From positions 873,501-937,500 of the forward strand of contig NC_041786.1 of assembly GCF_900090045.1 (NCBI RefSeq): a DNA stretch of 64,000 nt, given 5' to 3'. The translations under genes and the position numbers were made by a program. Positions within the stretch are counted from its first letter, which is position 1. The number at the start of each line of letters is the position of its first letter. Below the pieces are notes generated by a model. It did no database searches. It saw only the letters and a program-made list of their open reading frames with translations, and was not told where the DNA came from. Shown here piece after piece: positions 12,134 to 23,656 of this stretch. The DNA is from Plasmodium malariae (lineage: Eukaryota > Apicomplexa > Aconoidasida > Haemosporida > Plasmodiidae).

Positions 12134-13132
12134 TCAAAATGTGTAATTTATAAAGTTATATATGTAATAAAATAATGTGAAGGTTAATGTAAAAGAGGTA
12201 AGAAAAAAGCAGGCATAAAAAATTAAAAGAAAAAAAAAAATTTCATCAAAACTGAAGTAGGAAAATATAAAAGAAATATTTTTATAAAGAGTTTTATATT
12301 TTAAGTATATTCTTTTACTTAAGGTGAAATTTAAATAAATGTTTAACCAATATAAGAAGGTGTTAAATATATGTAAAGAATATAATAAATTTATATACGT
12401 AGTAATATAAAAGATAATTTTTTTTAAATTTTTATATCTTGTTTTAAGAAAGTATATATAACATAAAAGAACAGATATTATTATAATTGTAAAGGTATTT
12501 ATGACTATGTTGTATATTTGATTTACTTGAATATCAATTATAAAATGAAAAAAAAAAAATATATAATATAAAACAAATAAGAAAATTACAAAAAATTTGG
12601 TTTTATCTTTTTTATTTAACATTCTTTTAATTTTCTGATCTTCATTTTTAATTTTTTTTTTTTTTGAAATATAATCATTTTCATTAATTCCAAAATTTTG
12701 ATCTATAAATGATTTATCATTTATTAGTATATTTTCTGAATCACTATAAATTTTTTTGTTTATCTCTATGCTAACCTTTTTTCTTATTTTGTATTCATTA
12801 AATGTTCGTTCTTGTATATTTTCATCGTTCTCTTTTTTTTTATTTTTTAAGGAATATTCTTTATTTTCTTTTAATGTATTATCGCTTGGTTGAAATTTGC
12901 TATACGAGTCTTCACTTAAAAAACATTTCTCTTTTTTCAATTTCTTTTCGTTAATTTTTTTATCTTTTTCTTTTTTACCAAGTTCTTTCTCTTTTTTCTT
13001 ATCCGAGGTATTTTTTTCTTTAGTTTCCTTTTTACCAATACATGTACCATCCTTTTCGTTTTTTCTTTTATATATGGTATTGTTTTTATATTTTTCAACA
13101 ACTTTATCATAATCGCCATATAGTTTATCCAT
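12134..13132 (-). CDS. Lys-rich membrane protein, four predicted helices, unknown function
   Basis: This single-exon frame encodes 332 residues. Residues 1-178 are hydrophilic and Lys/Glu/Asn-rich, beginning MDKLYGDYDKVVEKY. From about residue 180 four hydrophobic segments follow: FFVIFLFVLYYIFFFFHFII, a segment near IVINTFTIIIISVLLCYIYF, one near IIFYITTYINLLYSLHIF, and a final Phe-rich segment near IFFFLLIFYACFFLTSF, ending NFINYTF. There is no signal peptide, so the first helix would act as a signal anchor. Not recognised. The topology, a long charged cytosolic head and a compact helical tail, resembles many Plasmodium endomembrane proteins but gives no function. The start is the first ATG after a T-rich upstream block. 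The gene is tail to tail with the GID8-like gene. Confidence 0.75.
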   Translation of the reverse strand: MDKLYGDYDKVVEKYKNNTIYKRKNEKDGTCIGKKETKEKNTSDKKKEKELGKKEKDKKINEKKLKKEKCFLSEDSYSKFQPSDNTLKENKEYSLKNKKKENDENIQERTFNEYKIRKKVSIEINKKIYSDSENILINDKSFIDQNFGINENDYISKKKKIKNEDQKIKRMLNKKDKTKFFVIFLFVLYYIFFFFHFIIDIQVNQIYNIVINTFTIIIISVLLCYIYFLKTRYKNLKKIIFYITTYINLLYSLHIFNTFLYWLNIYLNFTLSKRIYLKYKTLYKNISFIFSYFSFDEIFFFLLIFYACFFLTSFTLTFTLFYYIYNFINYTF

Positions 13133-13178
13133 TTAGGATTTCTTTGTGTTGTATAAATGATGGGGGTAAATGCTTTTG

Positions 13179-13211
<33 letters not shown>

Positions 13212-13735
13212 CTCTTCCGTTTCTTCTTTTTGTGTGGTTTCTTCGTCTTTTTGTTCCTTTTACTTCTCCCTTTTCAACTCTTTTATTTCTTTCCTTTCTG
13301 CTTTTTTTTCTAAAATTTTACATATTTTTATTTTTCATTTCAGTTGATAAATTGAAAAAACAGAATAAGACAGGCACGCATATAAAAAACAAAATTTTCA
13401 TATAAATCGCTTTAGTATAAACATAAATTTTAATTGGCAAGGAAAACATCGTAATGCATTATATGTAGCTTACGTAGGAAAGAACGTGCGTACTGTATAT
13501 AAGCATATAAATACATATGCGTATAAATACATATGTGTATACACATATATACATTTATACATATAGACAAACCTTTTCAAAAATTATTCCAATGCTTTTA
13601 AAATAAAAAGTAGAGAAAAAATAAAACTTAAAGGGTTAATAAAAAAAATATACATATATAATATATATATATATATACATATACTGATACGCATAAATAA
13701 TAATTTTTAAATAAAGAAGTTAAGGAAACATTTTT
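13133..13735. other. Spacer, about 600 bases
   Basis: Upstream region of the minus-strand membrane protein. It contains a run of about 28 T near 13182 and TA repeats. The poly-Phe/Leu frame at 13157-13405 is low complexity and not supported. Confidence 0.65.
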
Positions 13736-15885
13736 TCATTTGAATAATTTGTCTTTTTTTCTCTCATTCATATCTTGGTTTATCTGAGGTACACAGACAC
13801 CCTAAAGTAAAAGTATGTAATAAAATGATGTAAATGCGCAAAGATTCACATAGACATGTTTACATGTACATGAAATTATGTGTACGTACGTGCATATGTA
13901 CGTATATATGTACGTTTCCGCATAAATAGTAATAAACAGGATGAAATAACTGCGTGTTCAATTTGTGCAAAATTTTTTTAGTAATTCGTTTAAATTTCCA
14001 ATCTGATTTTCTTTTCGCGTATATTACTTAACATTTTTCACTGCACACATTTCTCCCCACACATTTTATAAAATTTTACGTTTTTATTTTTATTTCTATT
14101 CATCTGTTTCTCCTACCCCAGCTTTTGATTTCCATAAATTCTTCCTTAATTCATGTACATCTATTTTGGGAAATGAGTTATCGCACATCTGTGTTTTTAC
14201 TGCTTCATCTTCATCAGATGTAGTTTCATATCTAGTATGTTGAAAATGAGCAAATAAAATGAGTCAAAATGCGGCAAAAACATTAATGCTTATGACGGTA
14301 ATATGCTTATTTTTTCAAATAAAAATTTTTCTTATTACTAGCACTCTGCAATTATAATCAAATATTTTTGTACACGTAAGTTTTACCTATCATGCTTCCA
14401 TTTGCCACTTAAATCAGATTCCTCCTCATTCCTTTTTCTATTTTTTAAAAGAAAGTCGTTTTAAAAATATGTATATATTGTTGTTATTTTATTTTTTTTT
14501 TTTTAATATTTCTCTATTATTTCTTTAGTATTTCTTTGAAGTTCTTTTCTAATTTTTGCGACAATCTGCAATTTTTAGCAATATTTTTTGATTATTACTT
14601 ATGCTTTTTCCTTTTTTCGTAAGCTAATAGTAGAGGGTTGAATGGGTCCTTTGGTATATTTTCGTTGTATACGCTATGAAGGGATTAAACATAAAATATA
14701 AACCGCGTGACGGCGTGGTACATCATATCGTATATATATATGCATATGCATATATACGAATATGCATACATACGAATATGCATACATACGAATATGCATA
14801 CATACGAATATGCATACATACGAATATGCATACATACGAATATGCATACATACGAATATTCATACATGCAAATGTTCATATATGCTCGTTAGCATGTGCA
14901 ACTCGCTTAAAAGTAATAGTTATGCCTTATGTTGAGGGATACGCATGCGTGAATACTGTTACCAGTTATTCCTCGATTTAGACCTTTTATGTTTTTTATT
15001 TTTTTTTCTGTCTTTTTCTTTTTTATGCCTTCTTTCACTATCATTTCTTTCCTTTGAAACTCTTCTCTTTTTTTTTTGTTTTTTTTTTTCCTCTTTTAGT
15101 CTAAGTGCATGTGATGTATCTTTCTTTGGTCTTCTTTTCTCCTCATTGTCTTCCTCCTTGTCTGTTACTATGTCCTTTTCTATTTCGCTTTTCTTATCAT
15201 TTTTCTTTTCGTTTTTCTTATCCCTTTCTTTATCCCTTTCTTTATCCCTTTCCTTATCCTTTTCTTTATCCCTTTCCTTTTCCGTTTCCTTATCCTCTTC
15301 CTTTTCCCTTTCCCTTTCTCTTTCCTTTTTCCTCAGTCTTCTTTTTCTCCTTTTTTCTTTTTTAATTTCCTTAATTACGTTATTATACAAATCAGAGTCA
15401 ATACCTGTGCTGTTACTCACGGTCGAAATTGAAACGTCGCTTAATGAATACTCTAGAAATGATTTTTCTTCTTCCTTCGTTACTTTCGTTTCATTCGTTT
15501 CTTTCACTACTTTCGTTTCATTCATTTCTTTTGATACTTTCATTAAATTCATTTCGTTCCTTTGCTTTTCGTTTCCTTTCTCTTTCTCCTTCTCTTTCTC
15601 CTTCTCTTTCTCCTTCTCTTTCTCCTTCTCTTTCTCCTTCTCTTTCTCCTTCTCTTTCTCCTTCTCTTTCTCCTTCTCTTTCTCCTTTTCTTTCCTCTTC
15701 TCTTTCCCCTTTTCTTTCCTCTTCTCTTTCTCCTTTTCTTTCCTCTTCTCTTTTTCCTTCTCTTTCCCCTTTTCTTTCCTCTTCTCTTTCCCCTTCTCTT
15801 TATTTGTTATATTTCCAAAATCGGAGTTAATGACTGTATTTTTCGTATATGCAGTAAAGGAATTGTTCGCCGCATTCTCTTTCAT
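13736..15885 (-). CDS. Lys/Glu-repeat nuclear-type protein, five exons
   Basis: The exons (minus strand) are 14963-15885, 14599-14673, 14387-14437, 14117-14231 and 13736-13801, with GT-AG introns and matching phases. Exon 1 (307 residues) starts MKENAANNSF. It has about 50 residues of alternating Lys-Glu and Arg-Glu repeats (coded at 15570-15800), a Thr/Val/Lys-rich segment, then Arg/Glu and Arg/Lys-rich tracts ending KKHKRSKSRNN. The tiny exons carry the complex sequence: VYNENIPKDPFNPLLLAYEK, then SDLSGKWKHDRYE, then FPKIDVHELRKNLWKSKAGG and a short VCVPQINQ ending. The Lys-Glu tract could form a single stable alpha-helix. The Arg/Lys/Ser content and the compact conserved tail suggest an RNA-processing or nucleolar protein, which is inference. 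If exon 4 is read through instead, the protein ends at a TAG at 14096. Family not recognised. Confidence 0.65.
14755..14871. repeat. 16-bp tandem repeat within an intron
   Basis: Seven or so copies of acgaatatgcatacat lie in the first intron of the Lys/Glu-repeat gene. Frames with His-Thr-Asn-Met repeats over it are shadows. Confidence 0.85.
15570..15800 (-). repeat. Coding Lys-Glu repeat
   Basis: Units of tttctccttctc (plus strand) encode Glu-Lys pairs on the minus strand, first as pure KE, then as KEKRKEKG variants. The plus-strand Ser/Phe and Leu/Phe frames over it are shadows. Confidence 0.9.
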
Positions 15886-16866
15886 TATATATATATATAA
15901 CCTTTGAAAACTATATTAAGTATATTTTTATATGTACATATATACACAGAAAATGTAGAACAAATACTAACACTTGAAAGCTTCATTATATTATGCATAC
16001 ATTTTCTTAGCACTAATAATAGACATTACATTTATGTTAACGTTTATTCTTATTTAGGTGTTACAATATGATTGAGCTCATTTTAAAAATCATCTCTTTA
16101 TCTTGTTAATTGTATTTATACCTACATGCCTTTTGGATCTTTTTTCTTTTTATTTTTCCATTTCAAATTTATGAAATTTCACAAAATAGAAAAAAAGAAC
16201 TGAAATACATGAACATACAAATGAAAATACAAATGAACATAAAAAAATGAAAATAAAAAAATGAAAATAAAAATGAAGATAAAAATGAAAATAAATTAAA
16301 TAAATCTACTATGAATAATTCAATTCTTTACGAAAAAATAGCAGTTGCAAATTTTTAGCATTAATTTTGTTTTGTTTATTGTCATTTATTACGCTATACT
16401 TCATATGCATTAACACAAGTTCGCTTCGTAAAGTTTAACCTCATTATATTTTAATTTAGCTATTTTGAGCACTATATAAAATTTATTTGGAAAACGAAAA
16501 AAATAAAAAGGATGGAAAAAATAAAAAAGTGAAAAAAAATGAAGAAAAGAAATGGAAAGAAAAATGAACACCTATCTTTTCTGAAATAATTTCAAATAAA
16601 ACGTGTGAAGTGGAGCGCAATTTTTCATTTTGTGAATTGTGAATACATCAGCTAGCGCCAAAACAAGTGTATGGATCGTATGTACATGTAAGAATAAGTA
16701 AATATATACATATATATGTGTATATATATATATGCATACATGAACACATGCATGCACAGTCTCTATACAAAATGAATGGGAAAAATAAAAGGAATGCAAA
16801 AAATATACATTTCTCATATATCATGAAAAGGTATTATTGCATAAGCTAACTTCACACACATTTTGG
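15886..16866. other. Spacer, about 1 kb
   Basis: AT-rich upstream region of the Lys/Glu-repeat gene. It has aaaatgaa-type repeats at 16200-16300, TA microsatellites and one TGCATGCA at 16749-16756. No gene seen. Confidence 0.65.
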
Positions 16867-18115
16867 TCAAATTTTTTTTGCAAATTCCTCCAGTTGATGT
16901 TTTATGAAACCCATGTTTTTTAACAATGACTCAAATTCAGATTTATTAAAAAAAAGGATATTCTTATTTTTGCAACATATACATAGATTAGGTTCCTTTT
17001 CTTTAATTCCTTTTACTCTGTTCATTATAAACATTTTCCGCCCATAGAGTCCCAACTGATAAATTTTACGTAATATTGCATGGGCGTAAAAACGGTAAAA
17101 ATGTGTATTTATACATGCAGATATATTAACGTATACAAATGGACACATTCATATACACAAGTAGGAACATTCATATATACAAGTTGGTACATTCACATAT
17201 ACAAGTAGGAACATTCATATATACAAGATGGTACATTCATATATACAAGTAGGAACATTCATATATACAAGTTGGTACATTCATATATAAAAGTCGGTAC
17301 ATGCACATATACAAGTAGGAACATTCATATATACAAGTTGGTACATTCACATATACAAGTAGGAACATTCACATATACAAGTAGGAACATTCACATATAC
17401 AAGTAGGAACATTCATATATACAAGTAGGAACATTCATATAAAAATGTACATATATATATTTATATGAAGCATCATATCAGCGCCATTTACCTATTTTAA
17501 CGAAACTCTGTTTCATTCAAGTAAAAATATAAAAAACACAGTTAACAAAGTTGGCACGTGCTTATTAATACATAAGGTAAATATACATACTTATGTAGAA
17601 CATGTTATATTGGCTAATATTTCCGTTCTTAGTTACCTTTTCATCATCTGTAATTTTTATTCTATCTCTTGGAGGCCACCCAGAATAGAAATTATAGCCT
17701 TTTCTTTTAGTTTCCTTTTGAACTATTTCTCTATATCTTTTTAATGAATTCTTCAGTGTGCTTTTCTTTTTAAAATTCTTTAAAACCTCATAGCACTCAT
17801 ACACATCGGTTAAGCTGTTGTTGTTATGTTTAGTCGTAAGTTGGTCATGTCGGTTTATCGTTTTTGCGGTTGTAAAAATTTCGCAGCCAATACTCTCTAG
17901 GATGAAAAGGAGTAAGGAGAATATGCACATATATACCTATTCATATACACGTATGTACACATGTGTATGTACACATATGTATGTACACATATGTAGGTAT
18001 ATATACAATACTTATAGGCGCATAATTCCAAACGCACATTCACATATGTATATACACTCTGCTCCTTTTTTGAATTACGAATTATTTTTCTACTTGGAAA
18101 GCGAGAATGAAACAT
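16867..18115 (-). CDS. Small three-exon protein of unknown function
   Basis: The exons (minus strand) are 18058-18115, 17637-17896 and 16867-17055. Phases are 1 then 0, all GT-AG, giving 168 residues. Exon 1 encodes MFHSRFPSRKIIRNSKKEQ, basic and Arg/Lys/Ser-rich, which could be a mitochondrial targeting peptide (inference). The middle has a helical stretch (SLTDVYECYEVLKNFKK) and a GWPPRD motif. The third exon carries GLYGRKMFIMNRVKG, a C-x-C-C cluster (LCICCK) and a helical end. I do not recognise the family. Exon 1 could be wrong, since the second exon could also start at its own upstream ATG (17930). Intron 2 contains a 22-bp minisatellite. The consistency of phase and the change from repeat to mixed codons support the exons. 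Confidence 0.6.
17145..17440. repeat. 22-bp tandem repeat in an intron
   Basis: About thirteen copies of a unit such as acattcatatatacaagtagg, with alternating agga/tggt and cat/cac variants, fill intron 2 of the small three-exon gene. Confidence 0.9.
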
Positions 18116-18143
18116 ATTTTCATAATATTTGTATTCCTTTTAT

Positions 18144-18181
<38 letters not shown>

Positions 18182-18372
18182 AAGAACGTACTAAAAAAAA
18201 CAAAGTTGCCAATTAAATAAATCCATTAAGTGAATTAGAATATTTATGAAAATTTTTGCTCCTTTTAAAAATTTATTTATTCGAAAAAGAATAAACTTCT
18301 CATTTATTTTTATTGCTTCTTCTATCATTTTTTACATTATTATTCGCGTTTTTTTATTTTTTTCATTTTTTT

Positions 18373-18408
<36 letters not shown>

Positions 18409-19021
18409 GAAAACAAAATATCAACTAATATTTTTTTTTTACATGTTGCTCTGAATATTGCTTCATTTACAATGACTAACATAGGCATATTTGTTATAGC
18501 ATTTTTATTCTATTCACAATTAAACTTACTGCTCAGGTGTATATACGTTATGCCCATATTATATGCACACCGTTGTAACAAAGCGAGATTGAAAATTCAT
18601 CACATTGCGGGTTACTACCATTTTTGTAGGTAATTACACTTTTGCTCATTTTAGCTGTTTATATATAAATGTATATTAAGCTAGTTTTATGTACAAATTA
18701 ATATGAATAATATACCATGTAAAAAATAAAAATATAACAATCTTAAATAATAAATTAAATATATACATTGAAATGTTATAAAAAAATAAAAAGAGTCAAA
18801 GTGATAACCACATCAAACTTGTGAAATTTAAAAGGCAAAAAAAAAAAAGAATTAAACAAAAGTAAGAAATAAAAAGTCAAAGATAAATGATAAAAAAACA
18901 AAAAACCACAAGAAGGAAAATTTACACAAAAAATAACAGCAAAAAATAGGTAAATATGCTAAATAAAAAGGTACTAGGACGTCTAAATAAAGAGGGGAAA
19001 AAAAAAAAAGAAAAAGCTTCA
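18116..19021. other. Spacer, about 900 bases, with one odd patch
   Basis: It contains A and T runs of more than 30 bases and, at 18780-19020, an A-rich spacer. Positions 18440-18640 have mixed codons (a short frame beginning MTNIGIFVIAFLF from 18471) and a possible splice donor at 18537. I could not join them into a gene. Confidence 0.5.
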
Positions 19022-20407
19022 TTAAAGCATTTCATAATTTTCTTCCCTTTCAAATGCATTTAAATGGTACAGATACTCCTTGTTCTCTTCTAAGTTAATG
19101 CTTATCTCGGATGTTGTGCTTTTTAGCTCCGTGATATCCTACAAAAGTTGAACATAAATAATAAATATATGTAAAATAAAAAGAAAAGAAAAGAAAAGAA
19201 AAGAAATAAGCTCATTTCGACGTTTTGTGACTCCGAATATTACATTACAATTGAGCAAATTTTTCTCTTTACAAAATGACAATTTAAAATTTTATTTTAT
19301 TTTATTTTATTTTTTTCAATATGCTATTATACAAATAACACTTACCTGCTCATTTTTCGCTATGGTGCTCTTCAAAGAAGATGTAAACTCATTTTCTGCG
19401 TAAAGAAAATTTTGAAAATTTTTTTTTTCCTTTACCAGTTCTGTAATATTTTTATTAATTTTTTGAAGTTGATTATCTATATTAAAAGAATTAAAAAAAT
19501 CTAAAATTTCCATCAATTTGAATTTATTAAACTCATATTTATTTGAAAAAAAAACAGTATTATTTTTTAATATAAAAAGTTTGTCTAATATATCTAATCT
19601 GAATAGCAATCTTTGAATAATTCGTTGCGCTTTTATTTTAATTTCCGAAAAATTATTTTTTATAATATTTAAAATAAATAAAAGGTTTTCATTATTTTTT
19701 TTTATACACAATTTTTTTTTTTTAAGAATTTTTATATTTTTGTCTTGGTCATTTAAAACCATTTTTATTTTATCAAGGTTATATATTGGTACAATACAAC
19801 AGTTGTTTTTGTCCGGATTTTTTTCTATCGCTTTAAAATATTTACTTAATATTTCTTTTGAAATTAAATATTCATGTTTGTAAATATTATTATTCCATAT
19901 TAAATTACAAAAGGAGCTTAACAGTAAGGAATTCAAAACTCTATTTTTCGATTCACCCATATCGTCCTTCAGGTAAATAAAGTTCATTATGTACGGGCTT
20001 TGTTCAAATACGTATGTCTCTAGGTACGATTTGCATATGAATATTTTTCCTAGCTTCATTGATATTTCCTCTGAAAGGGGAGAGGGAGATAAAGAAGTGA
20101 CGGCGATCGCATTTTTACAGGTGTATGAAAATATGAGTTAATGTGTGTTCATATATATGTATTTATGTGGGTATGTATTCATATATTTAGGTATGCATTT
20201 ATATATTTTGGTACGTGGATACATACGGTAACTGTGGACGAGCTATCTCTATCATAAATTTTTCAACACAGTTATGTTGAACACTTCCAATGCAATAACA
20301 GTCATTACAAAATTGATACATTATGAAAATCTATGCACATATCAGACACACGTACAACGCGGTACAAATTACTTTTTTTTTTCATTTTATTTTTTATGTA
20401 TTTTATA

Positions 20408-20442
<35 letters not shown>

Positions 20443-20994
20443 TTTTTATGTATTTTATAATATATATGTATATATATTTTTTTCTTTTCTATTTTTTATA
20501 ATATTTTTTTTTACATTTTTCTTACCGCATAACTGCTCCGTAAGAGATTTTCTAATTTTTAAAGAACTGTTAAAGTTAAACTTATTTTCCAAGCTAATAT
20601 TTCCATTTTGATTATTAATTTGCAAATCATTTTTTTCATTGTTTTTCTTAAATTCATCATTTGTGTTGTTATCTGTTTTATTTGAATTATCAACACCTGA
20701 TTTTGATACACCATTTAATTTGTCTTGGTACGTGTTGGTACCATTATTATTTAACAAATTAGCAAAATTATTTTTAAAATTTATATTTTCATTTATCATT
20801 ACATTATTTTTATCATTATATACGTTAGCTGTGTTATTCGTAATATTAATGGAACTGTTTAAACTAAAATTTTTTTCATTTTCATTTTTATTTGAACACA
20901 GGGTATGTTGTTGAATTCCGAAATTGCTATTTAAGGAGTTAACTTCATCTGCTTTATTTTTATCACTAATCAAGGAACTGTTAAATGATTTCAT
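19022..20994 (-). CDS. Three-exon helical protein of unknown function
   Basis: The exons (minus strand) are 20526-20994, 19346-20070 and 19022-19138. Phases fit and introns are GT-AG, giving 436 residues. Exon 1 (156 residues) is Asn/Ser-rich and low complexity, ending IRKSLTEQLC. Exon 2 begins EEISMKLGKIFICKSYL and is rich in Lys, Asn, Ile and Leu, with long amphipathic helices; part may be coiled coil (NKNITELVKEKKNFQNFLYAENEF). The short last exon continues the helix (ITELKSTTSEISINLEENKEYL) and ends YEML. The layout, a disordered Asn/Ser head and a helical C-terminal coiled coil, is seen in some nucleoporins and kinetochore subunits, but there are no FG repeats and I cannot place it. No signal peptide or membrane segment. 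Confidence 0.7.
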
Positions 20995-21943
20995 TTTGTT
21001 TTTTATTTTTTTTCTGATATTATGTTATTATATATAAAATATATTTCTGCAAATTAAAGATGTGTCATTGTTAGTATATATTTATGATCATATCCCCCTC
21101 ATTTTTTATATGCTAAAAAAGTGGAAATGTTTAAAATCCAGTATATAGGGCAATTTTATTTTAAGCTGATATTATAAGGTACGACTGTGACAGTTATAAT
21201 ATGTTGTCTTTATTCTCTAAGGTAAAATAGTTAAAAGAGCGCTATATGTTATATATATGCATATCAGCATAGATATGTATATATGATATATATACATATT
21301 ATTCACAGCTCGAACTCCCGATATAAATTCTTGTATATATGTTTCAATACAATTTAATTATTTTACATTATCAATTTTATGAATAACTGCTAATAAGCAT
21401 GTTTAACGTATAGGGATATTGTAACAAGGAGTTACTATAAAAATATTGAATATAAAAAAAAAAAAAAAAAAAAACAAGATGAAGCAATAGAAAGAGTAAA
21501 AAATTGATATAATATAAATAACACTATATACATTTTCTTTTTATTAGTTTATTCAAGAAAAACTGCTTTTTTTTTTATTTTTTTTTTTTTAAATTAAAAT
21601 ATGAAGGAATAATTTCTCATTTCTGTGAAAATGAAAAACTGAAGAAAAAATATATCATCAAAAAAAAATATAATCTTATAATTTTTATTTTTTCCAAAAA
21701 TACGATAAAAAGAAAAAATAAATAATATCATGGATGCGAGGAAAATAAAAAGAACAAAAATTATATAATTATCGTTTTTATTTTGTTAAATTCAGATAAG
21801 TAGCAGCATAATATATATATAAGAAAATAAAACATTTTTTTTCCTCTTTTTTCATTTTTTTTTTTTTTTCCTCTTTCACAAATAATAGAAATTGTTAATG
21901 TACAATAAACTCCAAAATTAAAAATTAATTTTTTTATAATGTA
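20995..21943. other. Divergent upstream spacer, about 950 bases
   Basis: Between the minus-strand helical protein and the plus-strand genes. A/T runs and TA repeats only. Confidence 0.65.
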
Positions 21944-22129
21944 ATGTTTAAAAGAGCAAAACTTATGAACACCTCTTTAGTTGTTTTAGGAGATTGTATT
22001 TATATTACACAACCTATTTCACAGGTACATATAAATACATCTAATAATATATATGGAACAATGGGTTTTATTTTTATGGATATAAAAGGACATAATAGAA
22101 AAAAGCTAAAAGGATTAACTGAGGAATGA
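21944..22129 (+). CDS. Possible 61-residue protein
   Basis: A short frame starting MFKRAKLMNTSLVVLGDCIYI and ending KKLKGLTEE. It has mixed codons and a hydrophobic middle (about residues 11-20, with another patch near GTMGFIFMDIKG), without the poly-Phe or Tyr-Ile signature of false frames here. It stands alone in a long spacer. It could be a genuine small conserved protein or one exon of a larger gene: a CAGGTACAT site near 22022 could serve as a splice donor. I do not recognise it. Confidence 0.45.
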   Translation: MFKRAKLMNTSLVVLGDCIYITQPISQVHINTSNNIYGTMGFIFMDIKGHNRKKLKGLTEE

Positions 22130-23188
22130 TAAATATATGTATGAACAAAATAAAAATAATATATTACGGGAAGAGGTTGTAATGTAACCTGTCATTTGTA
22201 AAAAAATATTTTTGGAATGTTCTCGATAATTTCATTTTTGTTATGATGACCATTTCGTTAAAATGATGAAGCACAAAAAATATATATAATATCTATATGC
22301 TTATATTTGCATATGTATATATACGTGCACATATATATTTAACTGAATGCTTCATGTGTTCGATATATACAAAATATAAAGCAAGTAAAAATTATATATA
22401 TCCCTAATAATTAGGGAATTTTGTCCCTTTGCATAATAAATACGATATAAATTAAAAAAAAAAAAAAAAAGAAAAACGCCTTCCATATTTTTAGAAAAAT
22501 TGTTTCCTCTTTTCCCTCATTACGATTGTCTAAATAAGCTATACCTTTTTGGTATATCATTTATATGTTTATCTGAATTAAGCAAAATATTAATTCCTTC
22601 TGATTAATATTTTTGCACGGTTGAAAAATCATTTAATAAAATTAATCGTCATCATATAAGAAAGAAAAAATTATTATGAAGACCATTTTAACATCATCTC
22701 AAATATGCATTTTGGATATATATATATTTTGAAAATTCGGAAGTGTGAGGAACTCAAAAAAAAAAAAATAAATAAGTACACATATACATATATATATATG
22801 TATACTATATTTAAGGTGTACTACAATAATGTTAAAATATTTCCCCTGTTCTCTCTCTAAGTTGTGCTTCATATAAAATAGTAAACATAAAAATATTTGC
22901 GTAAAATATTCACAAAACAGCTAAAAACTTGATAAATATCCCACATATATATATATATTTGATTATGATTAAAAATGTAACAAGACTTTTTCTGTCTTTT
23001 ATTATGCTTACCTTCCCTTTTTCGTTATTTCCCCTTGCTTAATTTTACGCATGCAAAATGTACAAGGAAAAAAGAATTTTTTTTTAATTTTATGAAATTT
23101 GTTAAATATAAAAAGAGAAAAAATTATAACAATAATACTTACACTCTGTGGAAATGAAAAAAGAAGTATCGTACCAATAATATAGATT

Positions 23189-23219
<31 letters not shown>

Positions 23220-23589
23220 GAAAAGTCTCAGTTGTCATCTTTTTGTGTGCACATAAAAAATATGACGTAATTAAGGTCTATACCATTTAAGAGAATAATG
23301 CAGAAAAAAATACTCATAAAAAGGTATTTTAAGCGTTATTGTTTTATTTTGTTTTTTCAGTGTTATCTTATAATCTTATGGCTAGTATTACTGAATGCAT
23401 TTTTTTTTTTAATAATGCAAGCAGAAGAGAAAATTAAGTGCATGTAAAGACAAGAGAATGCATTCAAAATGGCACAACTGCATTTTAATAAGATGAAAAT
23501 GTTAAAAGTGCGAATAAAAGAGAGATCTTGCTTTTTCAACTTTTTTTTTTTTTTTATGAATCTTTTGTCTTCTATATTGATTGTTATAC

Positions 23590-23656
<67 letters not shown>

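Noticed and set aside
14945..15907. 320-residue Phe/Ser-rich frame on the plus strand
   Set aside because: It is the antisense shadow of the Lys/Glu-repeat exon on the minus strand, which has a proper start, phase-matched introns and complex 3' exons.
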